Positions 22,912-30,623 of a DNA stretch of 32,908 nucleotides are shown here, in pieces. The stretch covers positions 1 through 32,908 of the forward strand of contig SVGA01000031.1 in NCBI GenBank assembly GCA_015056575.1, read 5' to 3'. The translations under genes and the position numbers were made by a program. The notes beneath the pieces were generated by a model that saw nothing but the letters and a program-made list of their open reading frames with translations, did not search any database and was not told where the DNA came from. This stretch comes from Butyrivibrio sp. Lineage in GTDB: Bacteria; Bacillota; Clostridia; Lachnospirales; Lachnospiraceae. Numbering within the stretch: the stretch's first letter is position 1; each line of letters starts with the position of its first letter.

Positions 22912-24286
22912 AATAAGCCTCTACCGCTTTCTGAAGTGTATCTACGAACTGAGTTGTATCTTTGATCGATCCCTTTGCAAAATCCTGGAAGATTACAGCA
23001 GAAACGTTCTGTGCAAGACCGGCCTTCCATCCCTGCCAGTGCCAAGCGGAAGTCTTTCCTGCTGCTGTGTAATCAGCAATTGTCTTTGCATAAGGATCTG
23101 CAGGTGCATACTGTGATGATACGAAAGGAGATACGCATCCGCACTTCTCAGCAAGGATCTGCTGTCCGCCATCGTTCTGTGAGCACCACTGAATGAATGC
23201 CTTGGCTGCGTCTACGTTGCCGTCTTTGTAAAGTCCCCACCAGTTAGGTGAATTGGTCTGGATCGTATCCTGGCCCTCGATGAATGCGTAAGGGATCATG
23301 CCTACTTCAAAGTTGCCGGCAGCTGCATACTGATCAGCATAGGTTGTTGTCATTGATGCGCCGATCCATGAACCCTGTGTTACGAAAGCGTACTTGCCGC
23401 TTGCAAATCCAAGAACCTGATCGTCATAAGAACCTGAGATTCCGAGAGGATCTGTGTACTCGTTGAAAAGAGCTACCATATCAGCGAAAGCTGCGATACG
23501 CTCAGGATCAAGCTTTCCACCGTCATTGATAAGATCAAGATATGTGGAATCATCTCTTGCAAGACCGGAATCGAGGTATGTTCCGAACAAGTGCTGACCT
23601 GCTGTCCACCAGAGGTTAGCTGACTCTGTGTAGTAACCAACTACTGCTGTAAGTCCAAGCTCATCCTTCATGGAATCGATCTTCTCGAAAGCTGCTCTCA
23701 TGCTCTCGGGACCTGTGATAGACTTAGGATCAATGCCTGCCTTGTCAAGAATTGACTTGTTGTATGAAAGGCCGATAGCCTCTGTTGTTGTAGGGAAGCC
23801 GTATACCTTTCCATCGGGACCAACGTACTCAGCCTCTGTGTCATTTGTCCAAGCTTCGTCTGAAAGGTCTGCAAGAAGATCCTTCCATGTCTCATAGTGA
23901 GTGTCACCCTCGAATACGAAAATGTCAGGCATATCGCCGGCCTGATAGTAGTTCTTCAGGATAGCCTGTGTGTCCTGTCCGCCACCGATGGTATCGATGG
24001 AAACCGTAACACCTGTCTGCTCCTTGTAAGTGTCTGCAAGGATTGCAAGACCTTCCTGGATCTCAGCCTTGTTGTTAACAAGCTTGATGACTGTACCCTC
24101 TCCGGATTCGGTTGTCTCTGCTGCAGGTGCCTCAGCTGTCTGTGTATCTGCAGGTGCTTCTGTAGCGGCCTGGTCAGCGGGTGCTGCTGCAGGTGCTTCT
24201 GTTGTGCCTGTTGTGCCGCAACCTGTAAGTGCAAATGTAAGTGTGGTTGTAGCTGCAAGCAATGTTGTTAAAACTTTCTTTTTCAT
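22898..24286 (-). CDS. Sugar ABC transporter solute-binding lipoprotein
   Basis: The 462-residue lipoprotein (lipobox ALTGC, Cys23) has a low-complexity Ala/Pro/Thr/Glu linker (about residues 28-62), then a cluster B/family 1 sugar-binding fold: VIKLVNNKAEIQEGLAILAD, DMPDIFVFEGD, and a C-terminal half with many Trp residues (SPNWWGLYKDG, SAWHWQGWKAG). It should bind a malto-type or related oligosaccharide outside the cell. The ATG has AAGGAGG. It overlaps the GH65 gene by 14 bases, so both sugar capture and phosphorolysis are made from one message. The two permease genes that normally follow such a gene are missing, so the membrane partner must be coded elsewhere. Confidence 0.92.
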   Translation of the reverse strand: MKKKVLTTLLAATTTLTFALTGCGTTGTTEAPAAAPADQAATEAPADTQTAEAPAAETTESGEGTVIKLVNNKAEIQEGLAILADTYKEQTGVTVSIDTIGGGQDTQAILKNYYQAGDMPDIFVFEGDTHYETWKDLLADLSDEAWTNDTEAEYVGPDGKVYGFPTTTEAIGLSYNKSILDKAGIDPKSITGPESMRAAFEKIDSMKDELGLTAVVGYYTESANLWWTAGQHLFGTYLDSGLARDDSTYLDLINDGGKLDPERIAAFADMVALFNEYTDPLGISGSYDDQVLGFASGKYAFVTQGSWIGASMTTTYADQYAAAGNFEVGMIPYAFIEGQDTIQTNSPNWWGLYKDGNVDAAKAFIQWCSQNDGGQQILAEKCGCVSPFVSSQYAPADPYAKTIADYTAAGKTSAWHWQGWKAGLAQNVSAVIFQDFAKGSIKDTTQFVDTLQKAVEAYYAQQ

Positions 24287-24403
24287 AGTTCCCTCCTTTT
24301 ATATGAAAAAAATATTGCGTTTGCTTTGATGACCTAATGTTAAGCTATTTACCGAAAAACCCGCAATAATGCAGATTTTTTTTGTGGGTTTGATACAAAA
24401 AAG

Positions 24404-24438
24404 AACCTCCCATGTGTCATTTTCACACATGGAAGGTT
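24404..24438 (-). terminator. Hairpin between lacI and the sugar operon (terminator or attenuator)
   Basis: A 14-base arm (24404-24417, AACCTCCCATGTGT) is complementary at 13 of 14 positions to 24425-24438. On the minus strand it is followed by TTCTTTTTTG, a good terminator tail. It lies about 117 bases after the lacI stop and 118 bases before the start of the solute-binding gene. It can end the lacI message. If the operon promoter lies upstream of it, it would act as an attenuator. Confidence 0.7.
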
Positions 24439-24444
24439 GATTAA

Positions 24445-24504
24445 TTTACTAAACGCATAATGTTTTTACTAAAATAGTTGTACTTTTTAGTTGAATTTAG
24501 TAAA
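24445..24504. promoter_or_regulatory. Cluster of three TTTACTAAA motifs, candidate LacI-family operators
   Basis: TTTACTAAA occurs at 24445-24453 and 24465-24473, and inverted (TTTAGTAAA) at 24496-24504, in an AT-rich gap between lacI and its presumed target operon. A near copy (TTACTAAA) lies at 25581-25588 in the lacI promoter region. Shared motifs in the two places a local repressor would bind make operator function plausible. The motif lacks the central CG common to many LacI operators. Confidence 0.35.
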
Positions 24505-24554
24505 ACAATTTTCTTGATGTTAAGGCTCTGCGCCTGACATCGCCGCACCACCGC

Positions 24555-25520
24555 TCATTTTTTACCGTGACCAGCAGTCCTTCTCCATTTAACCCTGGCT
24601 CCTATTCTGTAAGTTTCGAAGTCTCCGCTTCCGTCCAGGATATTGAGAATTGCCTGTCCCGCAAGGAAGCCCCTCTCATAATCAGGAACACTTACCGTTG
24701 TAAGTCCCAGATACCTTGAAATAATGATGTCATCAAAGCCGCAGACCGAAATGTCATCCGGCACCCTTATGCCGTTTTCCTGGAAGTGGCGGATAGCACC
24801 GATGGCCATCATATCATTTGCGCAAACCAGTACCTCCGGCATGCGGTCCCTTAGCATGATAAGCCTCGCGGTCTGAACTCCGCTCTTCTCTTTCCAGTCT
24901 CCCTCATACAGATCGTTCCGGTGAAAAGAGATATCATTGTCCCGAAGCACATCCCTGAAAGCCCTGTATCGGTCCTTATTGTCTGCGGTATCCTGCCCCG
25001 TAACAAAAGCAAAGGTCTTAAAGCCCTCGTCCACCAGCTTTTGCATCAGCTGCCTCTCACCCTCATAGTTATTGACTATCATAGCCTTCACCATGGGATG
25101 CTCCAGTTCTCTGTCCAGAGTGATAACCGGAAGTCCCTTGTCAGCCACCGCAAGAACCTGCTCGTCGCGGATCATTGAACTTAAAATGATGCAGCCGCAT
25201 ACCTCATCCGGGTCCGAATAATGCGCCAGATCATCACCATTACATATCAGGATATGATACCCCTGCTTATTCACATAGTCGCTTACTCCATGCAGAATAT
25301 CCAGATAAAAAAGCGTATCGAAATCACTGAAGCTGACTATAATAGTGCGCCTTTTCCCATCTATCCCGCTTTGCTGCTTATGTGTATACCCCAGCTCCTG
25401 CGCGATCTTAAGTACCTGCTCTCTTGTAGTCGCGCCCACATTCTTTTTCTTATTAAGAACATTCGAAACCGTGGTCATGGACACACCGGCTCTCTCTGCT
25501 ATCTCCTTAATCCCGGCCAT
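24555..25520 (-). CDS. LacI-family transcriptional regulator
   Basis: The 321-residue protein has the LacI N-terminal helix-turn-helix (MAGIKEIAERAGVSMTTVSN) and hinge helix (about residues 45-58), followed by a periplasmic-binding-protein-like sugar domain (IIVSFSDFDTLFYLDILHGV; VLVCANDMMAIGAI; DDISVCGFDDIIISRYLGLT). It should repress the sugar operon just downstream (solute-binding protein, GH65, pgmB) until a sugar binds; the target is inferred from position. The start context is AAGGGAGAG before ATG. A TATAAT-like -10 box lies on the minus strand at 25566-25561. The hinge starts early and the sequence is otherwise complete. Confidence 0.92.
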   Translation of the reverse strand: MAGIKEIAERAGVSMTTVSNVLNKKKNVGATTREQVLKIAQELGYTHKQQSGIDGKRRTIIVSFSDFDTLFYLDILHGVSDYVNKQGYHILICNGDDLAHYSDPDEVCGCIILSSMIRDEQVLAVADKGLPVITLDRELEHPMVKAMIVNNYEGERQLMQKLVDEGFKTFAFVTGQDTADNKDRYRAFRDVLRDNDISFHRNDLYEGDWKEKSGVQTARLIMLRDRMPEVLVCANDMMAIGAIRHFQENGIRVPDDISVCGFDDIIISRYLGLTTVSVPDYERGFLAGQAILNILDGSGDFETYRIGARVKWRRTAGHGKK

Positions 25521-25560
25521 AGTACTGCTCTCCCTTTCCTTCTTCTAAACCATCACCATC

Positions 25561-25566
25561 ATTATA
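25561..25566 (-). promoter_or_regulatory. -10 box of the lacI promoter
   Basis: The plus-strand ATTATA reads TATAAT on the minus strand, 41 bases before the lacI start codon. The -35 position (about 25584-25589, TTTTAG on the minus strand) is poor and overlaps the TTACTAAA motif, as expected for an autorepressed promoter. It also touches the outer end of the long palindrome. Confidence 0.45.
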
Positions 25567-25585
25567 TCATCGAAATACCGTTACT

Positions 25586-26263
25586 AAAACAGCCCTTTGT
25601 CTGCCCCTCCCCGTTTTTTCCTGCCCATCCCGGCTCCGCCCTTCTGACCGGCCGCCACGCCCCGCGCCCGCAGCTGGGTAGCAGAAAAAAGCTGCAAATC
25701 TGAGTGTCATGTTTTCGCGCCAGGGCTAATGAGTGCCCCAAAGCTGTGCTTCGTTTCTGTCTGCGGATCTTTGTCTGACCTTCGAAGCCACAGGGGCCTT
25801 CTGCCAAGTTATTCCCGCTGTCTCGGGATCTCGTCACGCGCATTTTCCAAGGCGGCCTTGCAGATTTTCTTTTATTTTGTGCGCCCAAAGGAAACTCCTC
25901 GATCGGCGATTTTCATAACACGTCATGTCATGCATGGCGCTTATAGCACGCCGATCTTCGTCAGACAACCTTCGGGCGCACATTGAAAATCTGCCAAAGG
26001 CCGCCGGAAAATGGGCATTCCTCGCTATCCTCACCAGCGGAAATAACCTTGGCTGCGGCCTCCTGTGAGCTTGCGAAGGGAGTTTGATCCGCAGAAACGA
26101 AGCCCTGCTTTGGGGTGCCATTAACCGGCGCAAAAACATTCGCTAAGATTTGCAATTTTTTCTGCGTTACAGGCTGCGGGCGCGGGGCGTGGCTGGTGGT
26201 CAGTGTGGAGGCGCCGGGATGGGCGATATAAGCTGTGGTGGGTGGCAGGCTAAGGGGTGTTTT
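25586..26263. repeat. 678-bp imperfect palindrome (two diverged ~330-bp arms in inverted orientation)
   Basis: The two arms are recognisably reverse complements along nearly their whole length, with indels and many mismatches. Matched blocks from outside in are AAAACA (25586-25591)/TGTTTT (26258-26263); CCCATCCCGGC (25624-25634)/26213-26223; a perfect 20-base block at 25655-25674/26173-26192; GCAGAAAAAA (25681-25690)/26156-26165; TGCAAATCT (25693-25701)/26146-26154; GCTTCGTTTCTG (25748-25759)/26092-26103; GGCGGCCTT..GCAGATTTTC (25851-25869)/25985-26005; and GATCGGCG (25901-25908)/25949-25956. The centre is near 25929. It is visibly richer in G and C than its surroundings. Several long frames cross it, but none has a ribosome binding site or a recognisable product. 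It is either two copies of one repeat element head to head or a long structured RNA. Confidence 0.85.
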
Positions 26264-26380
26264 GAAAATTTTTTCAGATTTTTTTGCCATAAGTTTTGGA
26301 GGGTCGTATAAAAAGTCAGAAAACAAACAATGATTATCCGGCGGAAGAGATGCCAGGGGATATATGAGGAGGAAAAAGAA

Positions 26381-26956
26381 ATGAAGAATATCGCAAAGGT
26401 TATTGCAGCAGTTTTAGTATTAGCAGCTATGGTAACAACATTTAATGTTCAGGCTTTCGCATATAGTGATATTCCTGATTATTTTGATTTCGGGGATTGT
26501 ACAGTTTCAATAGATGCCGGTTCCTATAAGGATGTGTGGGTAAGGTCAAATTATAAGTATACCTGCTATCTTGGAGCTCACACCAGCAGCAGAACCTATA
26601 TCGAGTGCACTGAGAAGGCCGGATCTGAATATGTAAGACTTCACATCGGTCCCGATGAGACAGAAAAGAACGTGATCTTCTACTTCTACGTAAGAGATGA
26701 TGCGGTTGCAGATCAGGGCCTTTACGATGAGATAGAAGTTTATGTTCAGAACATAGATTACGAATATGCAAAAAGAGCTGACGAAGCAGCTTTCCTTAAA
26801 TGGTATGCATACAACAACAAAGATTTCAACGCTTACGACTACTACATGAACTATCCCGATCTTAGAAACGCTTACGGACTTGACGCCAACAGCCTCTACA
26901 CTCACTACTATACAACAGGAATATTCGAGCACAGAGTTGCCAACAAGCTCCTTTGA
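26381..26956 (+). CDS. Small secreted protein with one C-terminal Lachnospiraceae-type repeat
   Basis: The 191-residue product has a Sec signal peptide (residues 1-27, MKNIAKVIAAVLVLAAMVTT then cleavage near AFA-YS). A beta-rich domain with no recognised family follows (about 30-120). The C-terminus FNAYDYYMNYPDLRNAYGLD, then HYYTTGIFEHR, matches one unit of a repeat often seen in secreted Lachnospiraceae proteins (pattern Y-x-x-x-N/Y-P-D-L-x-x-A-Y-G, H-Y-x-x-x-G-x-x-E-x-R). In that family the repeats come in tandem and are thought to bind cell wall or surface; here there is only one. ATG 26381 is chosen over an upstream in-frame ATG at 26330 because GAGGAGG lies just before it and the signal peptide then begins correctly. 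It starts 117 bases after the long palindrome. Confidence 0.8.
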   Translation: MKNIAKVIAAVLVLAAMVTTFNVQAFAYSDIPDYFDFGDCTVSIDAGSYKDVWVRSNYKYTCYLGAHTSSRTYIECTEKAGSEYVRLHIGPDETEKNVIFYFYVRDDAVADQGLYDEIEVYVQNIDYEYAKRADEAAFLKWYAYNNKDFNAYDYYMNYPDLRNAYGLDANSLYTHYYTTGIFEHRVANKLL

Positions 26957-27000
26957 TTAAGATTTCATTAAAAAAACAATCCCGCTGATTAACTACATGA

Positions 27001-27032
27001 AAAGCCCGCATCCAAGATAAGATGTGGGCTTT
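27001..27032 (+). terminator. Terminator of the small secreted protein gene
   Basis: AAAGCCCGCATC (27001-27012) pairs with GATGTGGGCTTT (27021-27032) with one G-T position. A T-rich tail follows on the plus strand. It lies between two convergent genes. Confidence 0.82.
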
Positions 27033-27062
27033 CTTATTTGTGTTTTCAGTTATTTGCGATCA

Positions 27063-28565
27063 TCAGTTAATGGCAGTGCCGTTAACGTAGAGAGTATATC
27101 CGCCTGAAATAATGCTTGATACATCGCCGTCAAAGGAGGTGATATAAGTATCCGCTGTAAGAGTCCAGGTGCTGCTTTTGTCAATGGAAACGGAAACTGT
27201 TCCAACCTCAGTGGATACAGTATCGCCCTTGGCATTGGTTATATTTCCGCCAATAGTTCCGGTAAAGCTTGAGGAGTCAGTCAAGTTAAGGGTAAGCTCT
27301 GAATCACTTCCAACAAGTATTGTTCCCTCAAGAGTCTGTGAAGAAGCATTAACCGTTGCCTTATTGGTATCTCCGTTCCAGCCGTCAGCACATACTGAAA
27401 GAAGGATATTCTCTGCATCTTTGTTTACAATTTTTACATCGCTTAAATTGATAACCGCAGAGGTATTTGTCACATGGAAAACATGACCGTTCTTGCTGGT
27501 AAGCGTTCCTCCGTCCATTGTGAAGGTAGATGTTCCGCTATCGGCATCTCCTGACATGGACTGATATATCATGATGGTATCGTAAAAGGTTGCGTTGCCG
27601 TTTGTATCGGTATTGTTTGCAGTCATGTCGCAGTCATTTAAGGTTATGGAGTTGATTCCTTCAATGCATACTCCCTCTGAAAGATTGGAAACAAGAGTAG
27701 CATCGGAAACTGTGATGTCGGCAGTTGAATAGATTGCGGGTGAACCAAGACCGTTTGTTGTGTAGGTTCCGCCATCTACAGTAACAGTTCCGCCGCCTCT
27801 GTCGGTCCTTATGGCCGCAGAGGATCTTCCCGAAGTCTCAACCGTAAGATTCGACGCCTTTGTAACTCCGCCGCCGGTGGTCATGATACCGCCTGATCCG
27901 TCTCCTGTAGTGGTGATGGTGCTGTCTTGGATAACTACAGTTGTGCCGTCTCCTTCCGCTCCGTTCTTACCGCCGTTTCCGCCATATGAGAAAACACCGT
28001 TGGCACCGTCAGCATCAGAAGTGATGCTTGCACCTGTAATGGTGGTTGTGGAGCCGTCTTTAACAAGAACCGCTGCATTAAGACCGTAGAAGTTACAGTT
28101 ATCTCCGCCGTCTGAATCACCGGTCTTTGTAACAGTGGCATTCTTGACTGTTACATCCTCTGATGTGCTGATAAGAAGTGCGCTCTCATCCGCTGTGGTG
28201 CTGGCATAGGTTTCGCCGTCCCTTGAATCTGAACCTGTAATCTCAACTGCTCCGCTGTAGTCAATGTCTGCGCTGCTGCTTCCGCCTCCGAAGCCGCCTT
28301 CGGGAGGATTTCCGGGAGCTTCTCCATCGGGCTTTTCACCGGGGGCGCCTTCGGGAGCCTGTCCCTGGGGCATTCCTTCCGGAGCTTCGCCCTCTGGCAT
28401 ATCTTCAGGCGTTCCTTCATCCGGTGCAGCAGTATCCTCTCCTATAGTTTCGGTAGTTGTATCCGATTCCCGGGTCGCACTTCCCTGTCCGCAGGCTGTG
28501 ACTGCCACGCACAGTGCTGTAACAATTCCCAATGATAAAACCTTTTTGATCTCTCTTATCTTCAT
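27063..28565 (-). CDS. Surface lipoprotein with Pro/Gly-rich stalk and beta-helix domain
   Basis: The 500-residue lipoprotein has lipobox AVTAC (Cys25). An extended stalk rich in Pro, Glu and Gly follows (about residues 47-98), with imperfect repeats of the form xPEGxAP. The rest (about 100-500) is Thr/Ser/Asp/Gly-rich with periodic short strands (VTVKNATVTKTGD, TVVIQDSTITTTGD, GTVTVDGGTYTTNG), typical of a right-handed parallel beta-helix. Such proteins in Lachnospiraceae are annotated as adhesin-like or carbohydrate-binding domain proteins. No catalytic motif of a pectate lyase or hydrolase could be recognised. The ATG follows AAGGAG. Its 5' leader contains two hairpins (28603-28688). It is monocistronic and convergent with the small secreted protein. 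Confidence 0.75.
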   Translation of the reverse strand: MKIREIKKVLSLGIVTALCVAVTACGQGSATRESDTTTETIGEDTAAPDEGTPEDMPEGEAPEGMPQGQAPEGAPGEKPDGEAPGNPPEGGFGGGSSSADIDYSGAVEITGSDSRDGETYASTTADESALLISTSEDVTVKNATVTKTGDSDGGDNCNFYGLNAAVLVKDGSTTTITGASITSDADGANGVFSYGGNGGKNGAEGDGTTVVIQDSTITTTGDGSGGIMTTGGGVTKASNLTVETSGRSSAAIRTDRGGGTVTVDGGTYTTNGLGSPAIYSTADITVSDATLVSNLSEGVCIEGINSITLNDCDMTANNTDTNGNATFYDTIMIYQSMSGDADSGTSTFTMDGGTLTSKNGHVFHVTNTSAVINLSDVKIVNKDAENILLSVCADGWNGDTNKATVNASSQTLEGTILVGSDSELTLNLTDSSSFTGTIGGNITNAKGDTVSTEVGTVSVSIDKSSTWTLTADTYITSFDGDVSSIISGGYTLYVNGTAIN

Positions 28566-28602
28566 GAATAAATCTCCTTATGATTTAGTGTTTTTTGGAG
28601 GT

Positions 28603-28688
28603 GCTGCCGGATCTGCATGTTCCGGCAGCGAAAGTGTGTTATGAAAAAAAGTGATGTGGGGGATGTAAAGAGGTGTTCGCTCTCTACA
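28603..28688 (-). promoter_or_regulatory. Two hairpins in the 5' leader of the beta-helix lipoprotein gene
   Basis: GCTGCCGGA (28603-28611) pairs perfectly with TCCGGCAGC (28621-28629). TGTAAAGAG (28664-28672) pairs with CTCTCTACA (28680-28688) apart from one mismatch. In the lipoprotein message the inner hairpin is followed by CACCTCC, which could pair with the ribosome binding site GGAG about 25 bases downstream. A translational control element is possible. It matches no riboswitch class I know. Confidence 0.4.
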
Positions 28689-28843
28689 TGCTCAATAATA
28701 CAGTCCAAACCTAAAAATAACCTTAAATTCATCAATTATCCAAATTTAATTATTTATTAATCACAATTTAAACGCTATTAGTGTAAAATAATCTTGTTAC
28801 ACACATTCTTTACATAAGATCAAAATGTTTAAGAGGCCACACT

Positions 28844-30583
28844 TTGAAACTTCTGCAGACTATATTTGATATTGAATTCGAAAAGACAGTAAGATCATGG
28901 GCGGACACCATAAAAAGCAATGGTTATTCGGCTCTGATCCACGTGTATATACCCTATGATGCTCAGTTTAGAGATGAAGACACACGAAGGATAAGGCAGA
29001 TACTAAAGAATTACGTTCCCGATGTTCCTGTGATCGGCTGCAGTTCCACCGGAGTAATATTTGCCGGACAACTAAACGATGAGAATTCTGTTGTATCCAT
29101 TACTATATTTGAAGATGCATCCACCGGCGCGATAGTTGTTCCCTATTATGCAAGACAGATAGGTGAAGATGCCAAAAGCGCATTGGAATATGCCAGAAGT
29201 ATCCCATATCTTAGGGGAGTCGAGCTGATCACCGCCTCCTCCTACTCACAATTGCAGCCCGCCGGAAAATATATGGATAGTCTTCCGGAGAAAATCGAGA
29301 TATTCGGAGGCGTAGCTGTAGGTGACGACAAACACCCCGCATTTGTTTTTGCCGATGACTATCCTGAGTCCTTTGGTGGCTCAGCCTATGTATTATATTA
29401 CGGAAAAGAGCTTCATCTCCTTTCAAACCGGATGTTTGGCTGGAAGCCCATAGGTTATCCTTTGACAGTCACAAAGTCTGAAGGTCCCGTGGTCTATGAA
29501 ATCGACGGCAAGCCCGCCTACGATGTCTACAACCACTATCTGGGCATACAAAAGGACGACAATTTCTTCTACGATGCTCTGGAATTTCCCTGGGAAGTCC
29601 GCATCGATGAAGAAACCGCGTACTTAAGACATGCCAAATCCGTAAATCCCGACGGATCCATTCTCATGTCTTCCAATATTCCCCAGGGAAGCGAGATTCA
29701 CCTGACCTACGGTGATCCCCGAAGGATCATGTACCACACGAAACAGACAACCCTCGAAATGAAGGATTTTGCGCCCCAGGTTTTAAATATAATAAACTGC
29801 ATGGGCCGAAAGCTCTTTTGGTCAGACAAGGAGGATGTTGAGATCTCGGTACTCTCCAAGCTTGTGAACGCTACAGGTTTCAGTGCTCTGGGTGAGATCA
29901 TGCGACACAAGGGCACCTCGCTTCTAAACAATCTGTCCATAGTAACTGTTGCCATGAGGGAAGGGCCTAAGGGGGAGATCCCCGAGGTTGATATAGATCT
30001 TTTTGAAAAGAGTGCGAATATTCCCGTCACCGCAAGGCTTGCCCTGTTCATCAACACCATCAGTGAAGAGCTTATTGAAAAGAACAGACAGCTGAATGAA
30101 ATGCTCTACAAGGCATCCCACGATGCACTGACCGGGATTCTTAACCGCGGAGCCATCGAGCGCAGCATATATGATTACCATGAAAGCGGCAGGCAGGACT
30201 GGCATCTTATTATGTTCGATATTGATAATTTCAAAAAGATAAATGACAGCTGCGGTCATATGGAAGGTGACAACATTCTCAAGAACCTGTCAGCTGTACT
30301 GTCAGATTATGTAAAAGAAATCCCCGAGGCAAGCGCAGGTCGCTGGGGAGGCGAAGAGTTCATGATATTCCTTAGCGGTCTTTCGGATAAAAAAGTCAAA
30401 GAGATCGCAGAGGCTCTGCGCATAAAGATTAAAACCGATTGCAGTCAGGACAGGCCCATCACCATAAGTGTCGGTGTAACCGCCCACAGACCTGATGAGA
30501 CGGTTCGTGCCACCATAACCAGGGTTGATGAACTTTTATATCAGGCCAAAAATTCCGGAAAAGACAGGGTTTGCGGTGATTAA
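28844..30583 (+). CDS. FIST-domain diguanylate cyclase (GGDEF)
   Basis: The 579-residue protein joins a FIST N and C sensor pair (about residues 25-200 and 205-345; GCSSTGVIFAGQLNDENSVV, FGGVAVGDD, RIMYHTKQTT) to a GGDEF domain (about 425-579). The catalytic motif RWGGEEFMIFL (Gly502-Phe506) and DIDNFKKINDSCGHMEGD are intact, so it should make cyclic di-GMP from GTP. The inhibitory RxxD site normally a few residues before GGEEF is absent (KEIPEASAGR), so feedback control is probably missing. FIST domains are thought to sense amino acids or similar small ligands. There are no membrane segments. The start is TTG 28844, with AAGAGG 8 bases upstream; no in-frame ATG is nearby. It is the only cyclic-di-GMP gene in the window. 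Confidence 0.9.
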   Translation: MKLLQTIFDIEFEKTVRSWADTIKSNGYSALIHVYIPYDAQFRDEDTRRIRQILKNYVPDVPVIGCSSTGVIFAGQLNDENSVVSITIFEDASTGAIVVPYYARQIGEDAKSALEYARSIPYLRGVELITASSYSQLQPAGKYMDSLPEKIEIFGGVAVGDDKHPAFVFADDYPESFGGSAYVLYYGKELHLLSNRMFGWKPIGYPLTVTKSEGPVVYEIDGKPAYDVYNHYLGIQKDDNFFYDALEFPWEVRIDEETAYLRHAKSVNPDGSILMSSNIPQGSEIHLTYGDPRRIMYHTKQTTLEMKDFAPQVLNIINCMGRKLFWSDKEDVEISVLSKLVNATGFSALGEIMRHKGTSLLNNLSIVTVAMREGPKGEIPEVDIDLFEKSANIPVTARLALFINTISEELIEKNRQLNEMLYKASHDALTGILNRGAIERSIYDYHESGRQDWHLIMFDIDNFKKINDSCGHMEGDNILKNLSAVLSDYVKEIPEASAGRWGGEEFMIFLSGLSDKKVKEIAEALRIKIKTDCSQDRPITISVGVTAHRPDETVRATITRVDELLYQAKNSGKDRVCGD

Positions 30584-30592
30584 AGCCGATAA

Positions 30593-30623
30593 AAAGGAGT
30601 GACGAGATTGATGTCACTCCTTT
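30593..30623. terminator. Bidirectional terminator overlapping the larE stop
   Basis: AAAGGAGTGAC (30593-30603) pairs perfectly with GTCACTCCTTT (30613-30623). It follows the FIST-GGDEF stop by 9 bases. The right arm includes the last codons and stop of the convergent larE gene (30614-30616). It has A and T flanks on both strands and can serve both genes. Confidence 0.8.

Noticed and set aside
23897..24271. Cys-rich frame opposite the solute-binding protein linker
   Set aside because: It is the antisense reading of the Ala/Pro/Thr-rich linker codons; its Cys richness is a codon artefact.
25562..25986. Other long frames crossing the left arm of the palindrome on both strands
   Set aside because: They overlap each other, have biased low-information composition, lack start signals and show no recognisable domain.
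25961..26326. Open frame of 121 codons on the minus strand across the right arm of the long palindrome
   Set aside because: It has no ribosome binding site, starts within the leader of the opposite gene and is mostly repeat sequence; the matching frame in the left arm is interrupted. It is more likely a by-product of a GC-rich repeat, although a decayed coding element is possible.
28566..28843. Cyclic-di-GMP riboswitch upstream of the FIST-GGDEF or lipoprotein gene
   Set aside because: The conserved core of the known classes was not found in either direction; only simple hairpins are visible.
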